DNA of 64,000 nt from an uncultured Prevotellaceae bacterium (GTDB lineage Bacteria > Bacteroidota > Bacteroidia > Bacteroidales > Bacteroidaceae): contig CAMKSE010000011.1 of NCBI GenBank assembly GCA_946415365.1, forward strand, positions 1 through 64,000, read 5' to 3'. Below, piece after piece: positions 19,996 through 27,996 of the stretch. Position 1 is the first letter of the stretch. Each line of letters opens with the position of its first letter. The translations under genes were made by a program, and so were the position numbers. Under the pieces are notes generated by a model that saw only the letters and a list, made by a program, of their open reading frames with translations, was not told the origin of the DNA and ran no database searches.

Positions 19996-21039
19996 TTACT
20001 TGAATATTTCTGCCAATTTCTCTTTCAGTTCCTCCCCATAGATATTGCGGGCGATGATGGTACCGTCGGGGCCAAAAAGGATGGTGTGAGGGAGGGTATC
20101 AATTCCGTAGAATGTAGCCGGAATATCCTGGGCATTGATGATCTGCGGATATGGGATGCCGAGGTCACGGATGGCTTTCTCCGTCTCTTCGGGCTTGTCG
20201 CGGAAAGCAATGCCAAGCACTGTCAAACCTTTCTCCTTGTACTGCTGATAGAAGTCAATCAAATCGGGAATCTGCTGTCGGCATGGACCGCACCACGAAG
20301 CCCAGAAGTCTGCAAGAACGTATTGGCCATGTCCCACATAGTCGGAAAGTCGTGTTGTCTTTCCGTTGTATTCTACGGCAAAGTCTTTGAACATCTCACC
20401 CTCTTTCTGTGACAATGCTGCTTCTGCCTTTTTCTTCACTTTAACGATGTTCGGATGATATTGCACCTCAGCACAACTTTGATTGATAAGTGACAATAAG
20501 ATCTCTGGTTCCGTCATATTGTCGTCAAGCATCAGAAGCAATGGAATTGCTGCGGCGTCATCCTTGTGCTGCACGACGAGTTGCTTGATGTTATCTGTAA
20601 ATTCCTGCGGATTGCTTGCCGATTGTCTCTTTTCGAGAACTCCGAAAACGACATCATTGAGTGGGGTGCCTCGGAGTACAGGAGTCCTGCCAGTTGCATC
20701 GAACGTTATTTCGCCAGGTTCAATGATGATTGGGACTCTGATGTTTCTCTGTCGCTTTTCTCCGTTGACGAGCGAAGACACACATACGCCAATGAGAGCA
20801 TAATATGGCTTTCCGACTTCTCCACGAATAGTGAATTTCCCGTTTTGGACAGCCTGTTTCGCTAACAGTTCTTTCGACGCAGGGTTTACAATACTCACGG
20901 TGTCGAAACTGACACCTTGCTTTGCCATAGCCTCGGTCATTTCCGGGAAAATGCCGTTGACTGTGTAATTTGATACTTGTGCCTGCCCTGCTATTACGAC
21001 GAGGGCGAGCGTCATTGTGATAATACTTTTCTTGTTCAT
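19996..21039 (-). CDS. Exported thioredoxin-fold protein, DUF4369-like plus TlpA domain
   Basis: 347-aa exported protein (signal peptide about 1-20, ending in GQAQ). The N-terminal half resembles DUF4369 (GKFTIRGEVGKPYYALIG). The C-terminal half is a TlpA/AhpC-TSA domain with the active site WASWCGPC. Such proteins reduce disulfides in the periplasm of Bacteroidota. It is the last of five tandem thioredoxin-fold genes on the minus strand. Its TlpA domain is of a different branch from those of the two WCGPC paralogues upstream, so it did not take part in the module exchange seen there. The gap to the preceding gene is 1 bp. Confidence 0.9.
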   Translation of the reverse strand: MNKKSIITMTLALVVIAGQAQVSNYTVNGIFPEMTEAMAKQGVSFDTVSIVNPASKELLAKQAVQNGKFTIRGEVGKPYYALIGVCVSSLVNGEKRQRNIRVPIIIEPGEITFDATGRTPVLRGTPLNDVVFGVLEKRQSASNPQEFTDNIKQLVVQHKDDAAAIPLLLMLDDNMTEPEILLSLINQSCAEVQYHPNIVKVKKKAEAALSQKEGEMFKDFAVEYNGKTTRLSDYVGHGQYVLADFWASWCGPCRQQIPDLIDFYQQYKEKGLTVLGIAFRDKPEETEKAIRDLGIPYPQIINAQDIPATFYGIDTLPHTILFGPDGTIIARNIYGEELKEKLAEIFK

Positions 21040-21040
21040 A

Positions 21041-22906
21041 TTACTTGCTTGCTGTTTCTAATTCCTTGCGGATGACATCAGTGCCTGGGAAGCCAATATT
21101 CTTGTAGGTCTGTTCACCAGAAGTGTTATAGATGGCATAGGTGGGTATGCCCTCAGACTCGTATTTGTTGAGGATGTAATCGTATTGCTCCTTCGTCAGG
21201 TAGTAGTGATCACCGTCGATATCCTTAATCATTTCTTGCCAAGCCTTAAGAGGCGATGAGGGAGAGGTGATATATACAAACTGGATGTCCTGCCCCTTCA
21301 TCTGCTCTTTCATGGGTGCCATTGCTTTATGGCCAGCACGACAGGGACCGCACCACGTGGCCCAGATGTCGATAAGTACTGCTTTGCCCTTATACTTGTC
21401 GAGGATGGTCTGGAGGATGTCCTCTGGGGCCACGTCGTCGTACTTCTTATAGAACACGCTTTCCTGAGTGGCCAGTTGCCTGGCAATGCGCTGCTGATCG
21501 GCTTGAAACTCTCGGACCACAGCCTTGCAATCCTCAAAGGTCATATCCTTGAGTATCGTATCAACAAGTTTTTCGTCATACCTACCCAATATTGATGGAA
21601 TACTACGGAGTTCCACGTTATAAGCATTCTTTTCTTTCGCATTCTTGTCAAACGTGTCTATTGTCGTGTACCAGAACGCCAGACAGGATGGTGATGCGGG
21701 CTCGTTTAGATATTTCCAACTGTAAGCAGCAGCCTCTTCAGTAAGAGGAAGCATATCCATACATTTTTTGTAGTTCTCTTCGTAATTCTCATAGGTTCTA
21801 TAGACTTTTCCGTCTGCACCAACTTGATATTGGCAGAAAGTGCTTGCAAACAGATGTGTCCATCTAAAGTAATTCTCTTCTGTTGTCATGCAGAGCAGAT
21901 CTTTGGCCGCAGTGGCGTAATTAGTTTTCTTGATAGCAGCAGTACGCTGGTTGAAGATGTTTGTCAGGCACTGCAGTCTTTCATCAGGTGTCTTGCACTC
22001 CTTGACTTTCAGATATGTCTCATCGTCATCCGTAAAAGATTTGTGCGTGTCGTGGGCATTCACCAAGTCCATGTTGGTCTTGGCGAAGAAACCCTTAAAA
22101 GCAAGGAACGGCCGATGGTCATCGCAGACCTGCATCAGTATGGAGGTTTCCTGTCCTGGGCCAATGATGATGTTGGTGTAAGCCAATCCTTGAACGCCGA
22201 CAGTTACCTCACGAGTCAGCCACAAGGGAATCTCTGCGGTAAGCGTACCGTTATCAGCAAACGGGAATGACTTATCCATTTGTTGCGTTGATCCCAAGGG
22301 TACAAATTCCCCTGCATAGAATTCCAGTTTCATGTCAGGCTTATAGCCCAGTATCTTCACATTGATGGTGGCTACACCTTTATTGATTTTAGCGATGGGC
22401 AGGGTTTCGTCTTTGGCATACTTCACATTTTTCCAATCGCCAGGAACCTCCAGTTTCTTCTTGTTCTTCGTATCGCAGATGTTCCAAAACCGGAACGCTC
22501 CTTCCTCGTAGCCCTCCAGAAAGTCCATCTCTTGCGTGTCAAGCGGCACGGGTTTGAAGTGTAGAACCAGGTCGGCCTCGCCGCTATCAGGCATCCAGAA
22601 GAGCGAATCGAGTTGCAGGTCACTTTCCTTATCGTTGGTCTTTGCGCCACTTGTAACGATATACTCTTTCCCATCAGGTGTGCGCAGGAATGATTCTTTA
22701 GCAAATTTAATCCAATAGTGGGGGGTGAATTGAGCATGGAAGTGCAGTACCGTTTCTGTTTGTTTCAGCTCCACTTTGGTAACCTTAAATTCTGCACTAC
22801 TCTCGCCTATAAAGGCTGATGGATTTTCCCAGACAACTAGTTTCTGTGCCAGCCCCGTCATTGCGACGAGGGCGAACATTATCGTAATTATTGTTCGCTT
22901 GTTCAT
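21041..22906 (-). CDS. Exported thioredoxin-fold protein with N-terminal beta module (D+B)
   Basis: 621-aa exported protein (signal peptide about 1-20). The N-terminal module (about 22-150: YWIKFAKESFL, then LHFKPVPLDTQEMDFLEG) is homologous to the C-terminal module of the genes at 22913 and 25681. A large unassigned helical middle region follows. The C-terminal thioredoxin domain (about 495-621, QTILDKYKGKAVLIDIWAT then WCGPCRAG) is nearly the same as that of the gene at 24535. The protein therefore joins modules that sit in other orders in its neighbours. Periplasmic redox role by family. Confidence 0.88.
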   Translation of the reverse strand: MNKRTIITIMFALVAMTGLAQKLVVWENPSAFIGESSAEFKVTKVELKQTETVLHFHAQFTPHYWIKFAKESFLRTPDGKEYIVTSGAKTNDKESDLQLDSLFWMPDSGEADLVLHFKPVPLDTQEMDFLEGYEEGAFRFWNICDTKNKKKLEVPGDWKNVKYAKDETLPIAKINKGVATINVKILGYKPDMKLEFYAGEFVPLGSTQQMDKSFPFADNGTLTAEIPLWLTREVTVGVQGLAYTNIIIGPGQETSILMQVCDDHRPFLAFKGFFAKTNMDLVNAHDTHKSFTDDDETYLKVKECKTPDERLQCLTNIFNQRTAAIKKTNYATAAKDLLCMTTEENYFRWTHLFASTFCQYQVGADGKVYRTYENYEENYKKCMDMLPLTEEAAAYSWKYLNEPASPSCLAFWYTTIDTFDKNAKEKNAYNVELRSIPSILGRYDEKLVDTILKDMTFEDCKAVVREFQADQQRIARQLATQESVFYKKYDDVAPEDILQTILDKYKGKAVLIDIWATWCGPCRAGHKAMAPMKEQMKGQDIQFVYITSPSSPLKAWQEMIKDIDGDHYYLTKEQYDYILNKYESEGIPTYAIYNTSGEQTYKNIGFPGTDVIRKELETASK

Positions 22907-22912
22907 AATGGT

Positions 22913-24367
22913 TTATTCTACTGAAACATTGCGAATGACGAAAGCACCCTGTACATCACCCTCTATGAAGTCGAAGGTAGTGGGGATGGTGTCGAACGGT
23001 TCGAAGGTGAGTGCGAAGTCGCTGTAGTTTATTTCGCCTATGTAGTCTTCCTTGGCAGTAAAGTCGTTTACCTCAGGGAAGTTGTCAACATCGAGTTTGA
23101 TGCCGTCGGCTGCTGTTAGTTTATACTTCTTTCCATTGGCCGTGAGATAGGAATCCTTGGCAATGCGGAACCAATATCCTTTCTTTGTATAATAGCGGAA
23201 ACTGACCTTGGTACCATCTGCATTGGCTTCGATATGACGAACAACGAGCCCCAGATTAGAACTGTTGTCCTGTTTTGGGCAATTAAAGCTCTCCGCCATT
23301 CCTAAGAAATATCCTGGTTGATAGCCCACAGCCTTCCAAATGATGCGCTTATCAGGTGAAATGAGGACATAATAAGGGATGGCACCCATATCGCAGTATT
23401 TGCTACTAATATCCTTCATGGCATTGTTCCAGTTCTTCCCAACGATGCGCTTACTGAATTCATGCTTCTGCCACTCAGAGAGTTTGTTCTGATTGATAGC
23501 GACGATTTCCAATTTGTCCTTCATTTTCTCGTAAACTTCTCTCATCTCTGGCTCTGACATCATGCAAGGGCCACAACCGATGGCCCAGAAGTCGAGCAAT
23601 ACGTATTTGCCATCAGCAAAGGCTTCAAATAGATGGTGCTTCTGTCCCTGCATATCAAGGAGTTCCGCATCGACAGCTTCATCACCAATCTGCAAGAGTC
23701 GTGGTGGATAGACATAGTTGTGAATCTCTGCCAGCTGCTCCTCAAATCCTTTTGGTGCACGAGCAGCTATTGTCTTTTCCAGCTCTTTCAACTGCTCCAT
23801 GTACGGGAAGTCTTTGGTATTCTTAGCCGTCATAGATATGCCCCATAGCGCACGAATGGTCGCTGCATCAACAGGCAGTGAGGGCAGAATATCCATTTGT
23901 TGCTTCATATACTTCATTTCGACGACTTCTCTATCCGCCCAAGGCGCATGAGCCAAGTCCATCTGCATTAATTCCGTTACCACGTCGCGGCAATGCTCTG
24001 TTATACGGCTCTGAGTCTGCTGTTCGGGCAAAGGGCTTTCCACATTCCATAAAGGGTAGAAGCAGTCATTTCCCGTCAATTTCACAGTCACACCGGGACG
24101 AAGGAAGAGAGTTAAATTGAAATTGGGACAACCATCGCCTATAAAACCGAGAAAACCTTCGGTGAGTTCCTCTACAGGTAGAGTGAAGGCGAAACGCCCA
24201 GCTTGGACGGTATCAACGACGTTTCCAATAGTTCCAGTACCAGCCAGCACCAGCGTGCCGTCTTTCAGAGCAGGTGAATAACCAGTGACAGTTGCTGTCT
24301 TCGTCTGAGCCAGCCCCGCCATTGCGACGAGGGCAAGCATCATCGTAATAATACTTTTCTTCTTCAT
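22913..24367 (-). CDS. Exported thioredoxin-fold chimera (modules A+C+D)
   Basis: 484 aa from the ATG at 24367, which begins a proper signal peptide (MKKKSIITMMLALVAMAGLAQ); a further in-frame ATG upstream (24418) lacks this logic. Residues 20 to about 225 (TATVTGYSPALKDGTL through EEQLAEIHNYVY) match the N-terminal half of the gene at 24535. The thioredoxin domain (AIGCGPCMMSE, with G in place of the usual W before C) and the C-terminal beta module (YWFRIAKDSYL, FDFIEGD) match the gene at 25681. It is thus a fusion of the two neighbours' parts. Confidence 0.88.
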   Translation of the reverse strand: MKKKSIITMMLALVAMAGLAQTKTATVTGYSPALKDGTLVLAGTGTIGNVVDTVQAGRFAFTLPVEELTEGFLGFIGDGCPNFNLTLFLRPGVTVKLTGNDCFYPLWNVESPLPEQQTQSRITEHCRDVVTELMQMDLAHAPWADREVVEMKYMKQQMDILPSLPVDAATIRALWGISMTAKNTKDFPYMEQLKELEKTIAARAPKGFEEQLAEIHNYVYPPRLLQIGDEAVDAELLDMQGQKHHLFEAFADGKYVLLDFWAIGCGPCMMSEPEMREVYEKMKDKLEIVAINQNKLSEWQKHEFSKRIVGKNWNNAMKDISSKYCDMGAIPYYVLISPDKRIIWKAVGYQPGYFLGMAESFNCPKQDNSSNLGLVVRHIEANADGTKVSFRYYTKKGYWFRIAKDSYLTANGKKYKLTAADGIKLDVDNFPEVNDFTAKEDYIGEINYSDFALTFEPFDTIPTTFDFIEGDVQGAFVIRNVSVE

Positions 24368-24395
24368 AATCGTTTTGTTTTTATTATACCTCTTA

Positions 24396-24533
24396 TTAGT
24401 TATACGACGATTTATCAAAAATATCTCGCAAGATTTTCATTTTTTTCTCTTTGAAGTCTGCAGGCAATGTCAGCGTATTGGTATATTTGCGCCGGAGTGC
24501 TTCGCGGATGTCGGTATCCTTGAATGTAGTCAT
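24396..24533 (-). CDS. Small DIREALRR-type protein
   Basis: 45-aa ORF starting 1 bp after the stop of the thioredoxin gene at 24535, so it could be translationally coupled. Sequence contains TDIREALRRKYTNTLTLPADFKEKK, basic and helical by eye, without a signal peptide or membrane helix. It is paralogous to the start-less ORF at 19845-19991, and both directly follow a thioredoxin gene. I do not recognise a function; it resembles the beginning of a larger Prevotella protein family, so it may be truncated. Confidence 0.45.
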   Translation of the reverse strand: MTTFKDTDIREALRRKYTNTLTLPADFKEKKMKILRDIFDKSSYN

Positions 24534-24534
24534 T

Positions 24535-25659
24535 TTACTTGCTTGCTTTTTCTAATTCTTTGCGGATAACATCATTGCCAGGGAAACCAATACTCTTGTA
24601 GGTCTGATGACCCTTGGTATCGTAGATGGCGTAAGTGGGGATGCCACTGGACTCGAAGTGCTGGAGGATGTAGTGGTTTTGTTCTTCCGTCAGGTAGTAG
24701 TGGTCACCGTCGATATCCGTTATCATTTTCTGCCATGTGGTCGGAGGCGACGAGGGCGAGGCGATGTAGACAAACTGAACGTTTTGCCCCTTCATCTGCT
24801 CCTTCATGGGTGCCATTGCCTTATGCCCTGCACGACAGGGACCGCACCATGTTTCCCAAAGGTCGATGAGCACCGCCTTGCCCTTATACTTGTCGAGGAT
24901 GGTCTGGAGTATGTTCTCTGGCGCTACGCCGTCGTATTTCTTGAAAAATACACTCTCATTGCCGGCTAATTCCCCGGCTATCTGCTGCTCATCCTTCGCA
25001 TAAACATAGGAATGAATCTCTGCTAATTTCTCTTCAAATTCTTTTGGCGCACGGGCGGCAATATCTTTTTCCACTTCTTTTAACTGCTCCATGTACGGAA
25101 AGTCTTTCCTTATCATTGCCGTTTCGGATATGCCCAATAACGTACGGATTGTGGCTGCATCCACAGGCAGTGATGGCAGGATATCCATCTGTTGTTTCAT
25201 CCATTCCATCGTAACGGAGTCTCGTTTCTCATGAGGTGCATGAGCCAAGTCCATCTGCATCCTTTCTGTCAGCACGTCGCGGCAATACTCCGTCAGAAGA
25301 TTCTGGGTCTGCTGTTCAGGTATTGGGCTTTCCACCTTCCATAAGGGGTTAAGACAGTCGTTGCCCGTCACTTTCACAGTCACATTTGGACGCAGGAAGA
25401 TCAGAGTGTTAGAATTAGGACAGCCATCGCCAAGAAAAGCGAGGGTGCTCTCAGTAAATTCCTCAACGGGCAAGGTATAGGCGAAATGTCCGGCCCGCAC
25501 GGTATCTACCACAGGTACTGTGCTACCAGTACCGGCAAATACCAGCGTACCGTCTTTCAGAGCGGGTGAATAACCAATTACAGTTGCTGTCTTAGTCTGT
25601 GCCAGCCCTGCCATTGCGGCGAGGGCGAGCATCATTGTGATAATAGTTTTCTTGTTCAT
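24535..25659 (-). CDS. Exported thioredoxin-fold protein (modules A+B)
   Basis: 374-aa exported protein (signal peptide about 1-20). The N-terminal module A (TATVIGYSPALKDGTL to EEKLAEIHSYVY) is nearly the same as in the gene at 22913. The C-terminal thioredoxin domain B (ILDKYKGKAVLIDLWET then WCGPCRAGHKAM) is nearly the same as in the gene at 21041. The high similarity over each half with abrupt change of partner suggests recent recombination or gene conversion between tandem copies. Confidence 0.9.
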   Translation of the reverse strand: MNKKTIITMMLALAAMAGLAQTKTATVIGYSPALKDGTLVFAGTGSTVPVVDTVRAGHFAYTLPVEEFTESTLAFLGDGCPNSNTLIFLRPNVTVKVTGNDCLNPLWKVESPIPEQQTQNLLTEYCRDVLTERMQMDLAHAPHEKRDSVTMEWMKQQMDILPSLPVDAATIRTLLGISETAMIRKDFPYMEQLKEVEKDIAARAPKEFEEKLAEIHSYVYAKDEQQIAGELAGNESVFFKKYDGVAPENILQTILDKYKGKAVLIDLWETWCGPCRAGHKAMAPMKEQMKGQNVQFVYIASPSSPPTTWQKMITDIDGDHYYLTEEQNHYILQHFESSGIPTYAIYDTKGHQTYKSIGFPGNDVIRKELEKASK

Positions 25660-25680
25660 GTCGCTTATTATTCTTATTTG

Positions 25681-26610
25681 TTAATTTACAGAAACATTTC
25701 GGATAACAAAGACATCCTCACCATCACCAGCCCTGAAGTCGAAGTTGTCGGGGATGGTGTCGAATGGCTCGAAGGTCAGCGTGAAGTCGCAGTAATTGAT
25801 GTCGATTCCGTATTTTGCCCTGACGGTGTAGGCTTTGGTTTGGGGTGTGTTGTTCTCGTCGAGCGTGATGCCGTCGGCTGCTGTCAGTTTGTATTTCTTG
25901 CCATTAGCGGTGAGGTAAGAATCATGGGCAATGCTGAACCAGAGACCTTTCTCTGTATAACAGCGGAAACTAATGGTGGTGCCGTTGGCGTTGGTATCGA
26001 TTTTCCTGATGGCAAGATTTGGATTGGCATAATTGTCCTGCTTAGGGCCATTGAGAGCGTCGACTATTCCAAGGAATTTTCCTACGCCATAACCAGTCAT
26101 CTCCCACAGGATACGGCCGTCGGGCGACAATAAGACGTAGAAGGGTGCAGCATTCCAATCGTAATAGTGGCTCTTGACGCCTCCTTTGTACCCCTTCCCG
26201 TCATTCCAGTTTTTCCAGACGATCTTTTTGCTCCACTCATGATTCTGCCATCTTGGTATTGAATCCAAGTTGATACCAACGATTTCCAGTCGGCCATTCA
26301 TCCGGTCATAGACCTCCAGCAACTCAGACTCTGACTGTCGGCAAGCGCCACAACCGAGATTCCAGAAGTCAAGAAGCACGTAGCGGCCATCAGAGAAGGC
26401 TTCTGACAGGCGATGCTTGTTACCTTGCATGTCGAAGAGTTCTGCATCAACGGCTTTTTCTCCCACTTCCAGAATATGTAAAGTATCAACTGCTTCCTGC
26501 TCAAATCCTTTTTGGGAGTCTGTCGTGTTCTTGGATTTTTGCGTGCAACCACAAATGAGCAATGCGCCAATGACTGAATAAAACGCAACCTTTAAATATT
26601 TCTTGATCAT
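25681..26610 (-). CDS. Thioredoxin-fold lipoprotein (modules C+D)
   Basis: 309-aa lipoprotein: lipobox LLICGC near residue 20 predicts lipid attachment at the cysteine. The thioredoxin domain (about 50-165) has NLGCGACRQSE, a CGAC active site. The C-terminal beta module D (about 195-309, LWFSIAHDSYL, FTLTFEPFDTIPDNFDF) matches the tail of the gene at 22913 and the head of the gene at 21041. It follows the propeller lipoprotein by 22 bp in the same direction. Confidence 0.88.
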   Translation of the reverse strand: MIKKYLKVAFYSVIGALLICGCTQKSKNTTDSQKGFEQEAVDTLHILEVGEKAVDAELFDMQGNKHRLSEAFSDGRYVLLDFWNLGCGACRQSESELLEVYDRMNGRLEIVGINLDSIPRWQNHEWSKKIVWKNWNDGKGYKGGVKSHYYDWNAAPFYVLLSPDGRILWEMTGYGVGKFLGIVDALNGPKQDNYANPNLAIRKIDTNANGTTISFRCYTEKGLWFSIAHDSYLTANGKKYKLTAADGITLDENNTPQTKAYTVRAKYGIDINYCDFTLTFEPFDTIPDNFDFRAGDGEDVFVIRNVSVN

Positions 26611-26632
26611 AACTTTGTTTATTAGAGATTGA

Positions 26633-27730
26633 TTATAGTGAACTCAAATCGTACGAGTAAATATAAGAATCTGATCCATCCTGCATATAGTCAGAATAGA
26701 GGTAAAGCGTCTTGCCATCTTTGGATATCATAATCTCCTGTCCAAACTTATCAAGATGAATGATGTGTTGCTTGACGCCATCCCAGTCATACACTTCGAC
26801 GGTATTACCCCACGGGAAGGGGTCTTTCATATCAAAATTCTCCATGATTTCGCCCTTGATAGTAGAATGCTTATAAAGCAGAAATATCCTGTCGTTATCT
26901 GCGCAGCAATGTATCCGTTCGAGTGACGGTGTCTTGGCAATTCCCGGGATTGGGAGGCGGTCAGAATAGATATGATTCAGGATGTTCGTTTTTGTACCAT
27001 TAATAGTAAAGATAAAGGCTAACTTTCCCGAATCATCCCAATACAGGTACCTATCTTTACCATTCCCTTTAATGCCACTCCCATTAGTATATACCATCAA
27101 TTTCTCATCATTCAGAACCTCCGGCGTACTATCGTTGGGCCAATAGTCAAGCGGAGTTACTGTCTGCTTCTTGAAATTGAGGATTGAGAAGATGTGGTGC
27201 ATATCGTCTAAGGGTGTTCCTACCGTGAGTATGGTGGAGTCTGACAATATGACGAACCTGTCACCACACAACTCAAAAGGAGGCATTTTCGAAAGGTCAT
27301 ACTTCTCCCAATTATCCGGATTCTTTATGGCGGCCAAATTGTCTGGATGCTGAATCTTAGTCAGAGCAATCAACTTATTTCTATAAACCATATTGTCCTC
27401 CATATAACAATCTATACCATATAATGCGCCATCACCGCCTTGCGACAGATTCATATCCCCGAACTCATTCAGCCCATGTCCGCACGCAAAGACCTTTTCA
27501 GCCTTCTGCCATTCTGTTCTTGTCAGTTTCCCAGCATAAACATTCCACTCCCTATCCCGGGCATAGAGGTTGTCGCCAAACATCCACTTGGGCCATTTGC
27601 CCTTATTAACGTCTGTCTTTATAAGTTGTCCCTCGAGAGACACTTCAAATTCTGCACTACTTTTGTCTGAACACGACATGAATGATGTCAGGCCGATCAG
27701 ACATAAAAATAAGATACTTTTCTTCTTCAT
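26633..27730 (-). CDS. TolB-like beta-propeller lipoprotein (BF3164 type)
   Basis: 365-aa lipoprotein with lipobox SFMSC near residue 20. The rest is beta-rich with repeated blade-like strands (LYGIDCYMEDN, DRYLYWDDSGKLAFIF, VEVYDWDGVKQHIIHLD) and resembles the six-bladed TolB-like BF3164 lipoproteins of Bacteroidota, whose function is unknown. It is the first gene of the thioredoxin locus, divergent from the TPR/HTH regulator gene, with a promoter-like element at 27773-27780. Confidence 0.8.
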   Translation of the reverse strand: MKKKSILFLCLIGLTSFMSCSDKSSAEFEVSLEGQLIKTDVNKGKWPKWMFGDNLYARDREWNVYAGKLTRTEWQKAEKVFACGHGLNEFGDMNLSQGGDGALYGIDCYMEDNMVYRNKLIALTKIQHPDNLAAIKNPDNWEKYDLSKMPPFELCGDRFVILSDSTILTVGTPLDDMHHIFSILNFKKQTVTPLDYWPNDSTPEVLNDEKLMVYTNGSGIKGNGKDRYLYWDDSGKLAFIFTINGTKTNILNHIYSDRLPIPGIAKTPSLERIHCCADNDRIFLLYKHSTIKGEIMENFDMKDPFPWGNTVEVYDWDGVKQHIIHLDKFGQEIMISKDGKTLYLYSDYMQDGSDSYIYSYDLSSL

Positions 27731-27772
27731 AAACGTTATAGTTTTAATGATTTGTTTGATTTAATCCGATGG

Positions 27773-27780
27773 CAAAGTTA
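27773..27780 (-). promoter_or_regulatory. Promoter of the propeller/thioredoxin operon
   Basis: TAACTTTG on the minus strand, 42 bp before the propeller lipoprotein start, with TTG about 20 bp upstream. It faces away from the plus-strand promoter at 27970, leaving a 266-bp divergent region without other visible features. Confidence 0.55.
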
Positions 27781-27969
27781 GGATGAATATATGAACCGCG
27801 CAAGGTTTTGAGGGGGAAATTGCCATAGGGGGTGTTGCATACTTTTTGAAGTTAATTGATTGGTAATAAGATATATAAGTAAAAACGGACAGAGAAAAAA
27901 GTGGCTGAGAGGAACGGGCAGAGAAGGCAAAAACCATGAAAAAGACTTGCTAGTATGATGAAATAGCCG

Positions 27970-27977
27970 TAATTTTG
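27970..27977 (+). promoter_or_regulatory. Promoter of the TPR/HTH regulator
   Basis: TAATTTTG with TTG 20 bp upstream (in GACTTGC), matching the Bacteroidota pattern. The start codon follows 19 bp later. Confidence 0.55.
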
Positions 27978-27996
27978 CAGGCAAATAGCAATCGAT

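Noticed and set aside
22838..22849. Single ACTAGT in a thioredoxin gene
   Set aside because: One copy without periodic neighbours; expected by chance.
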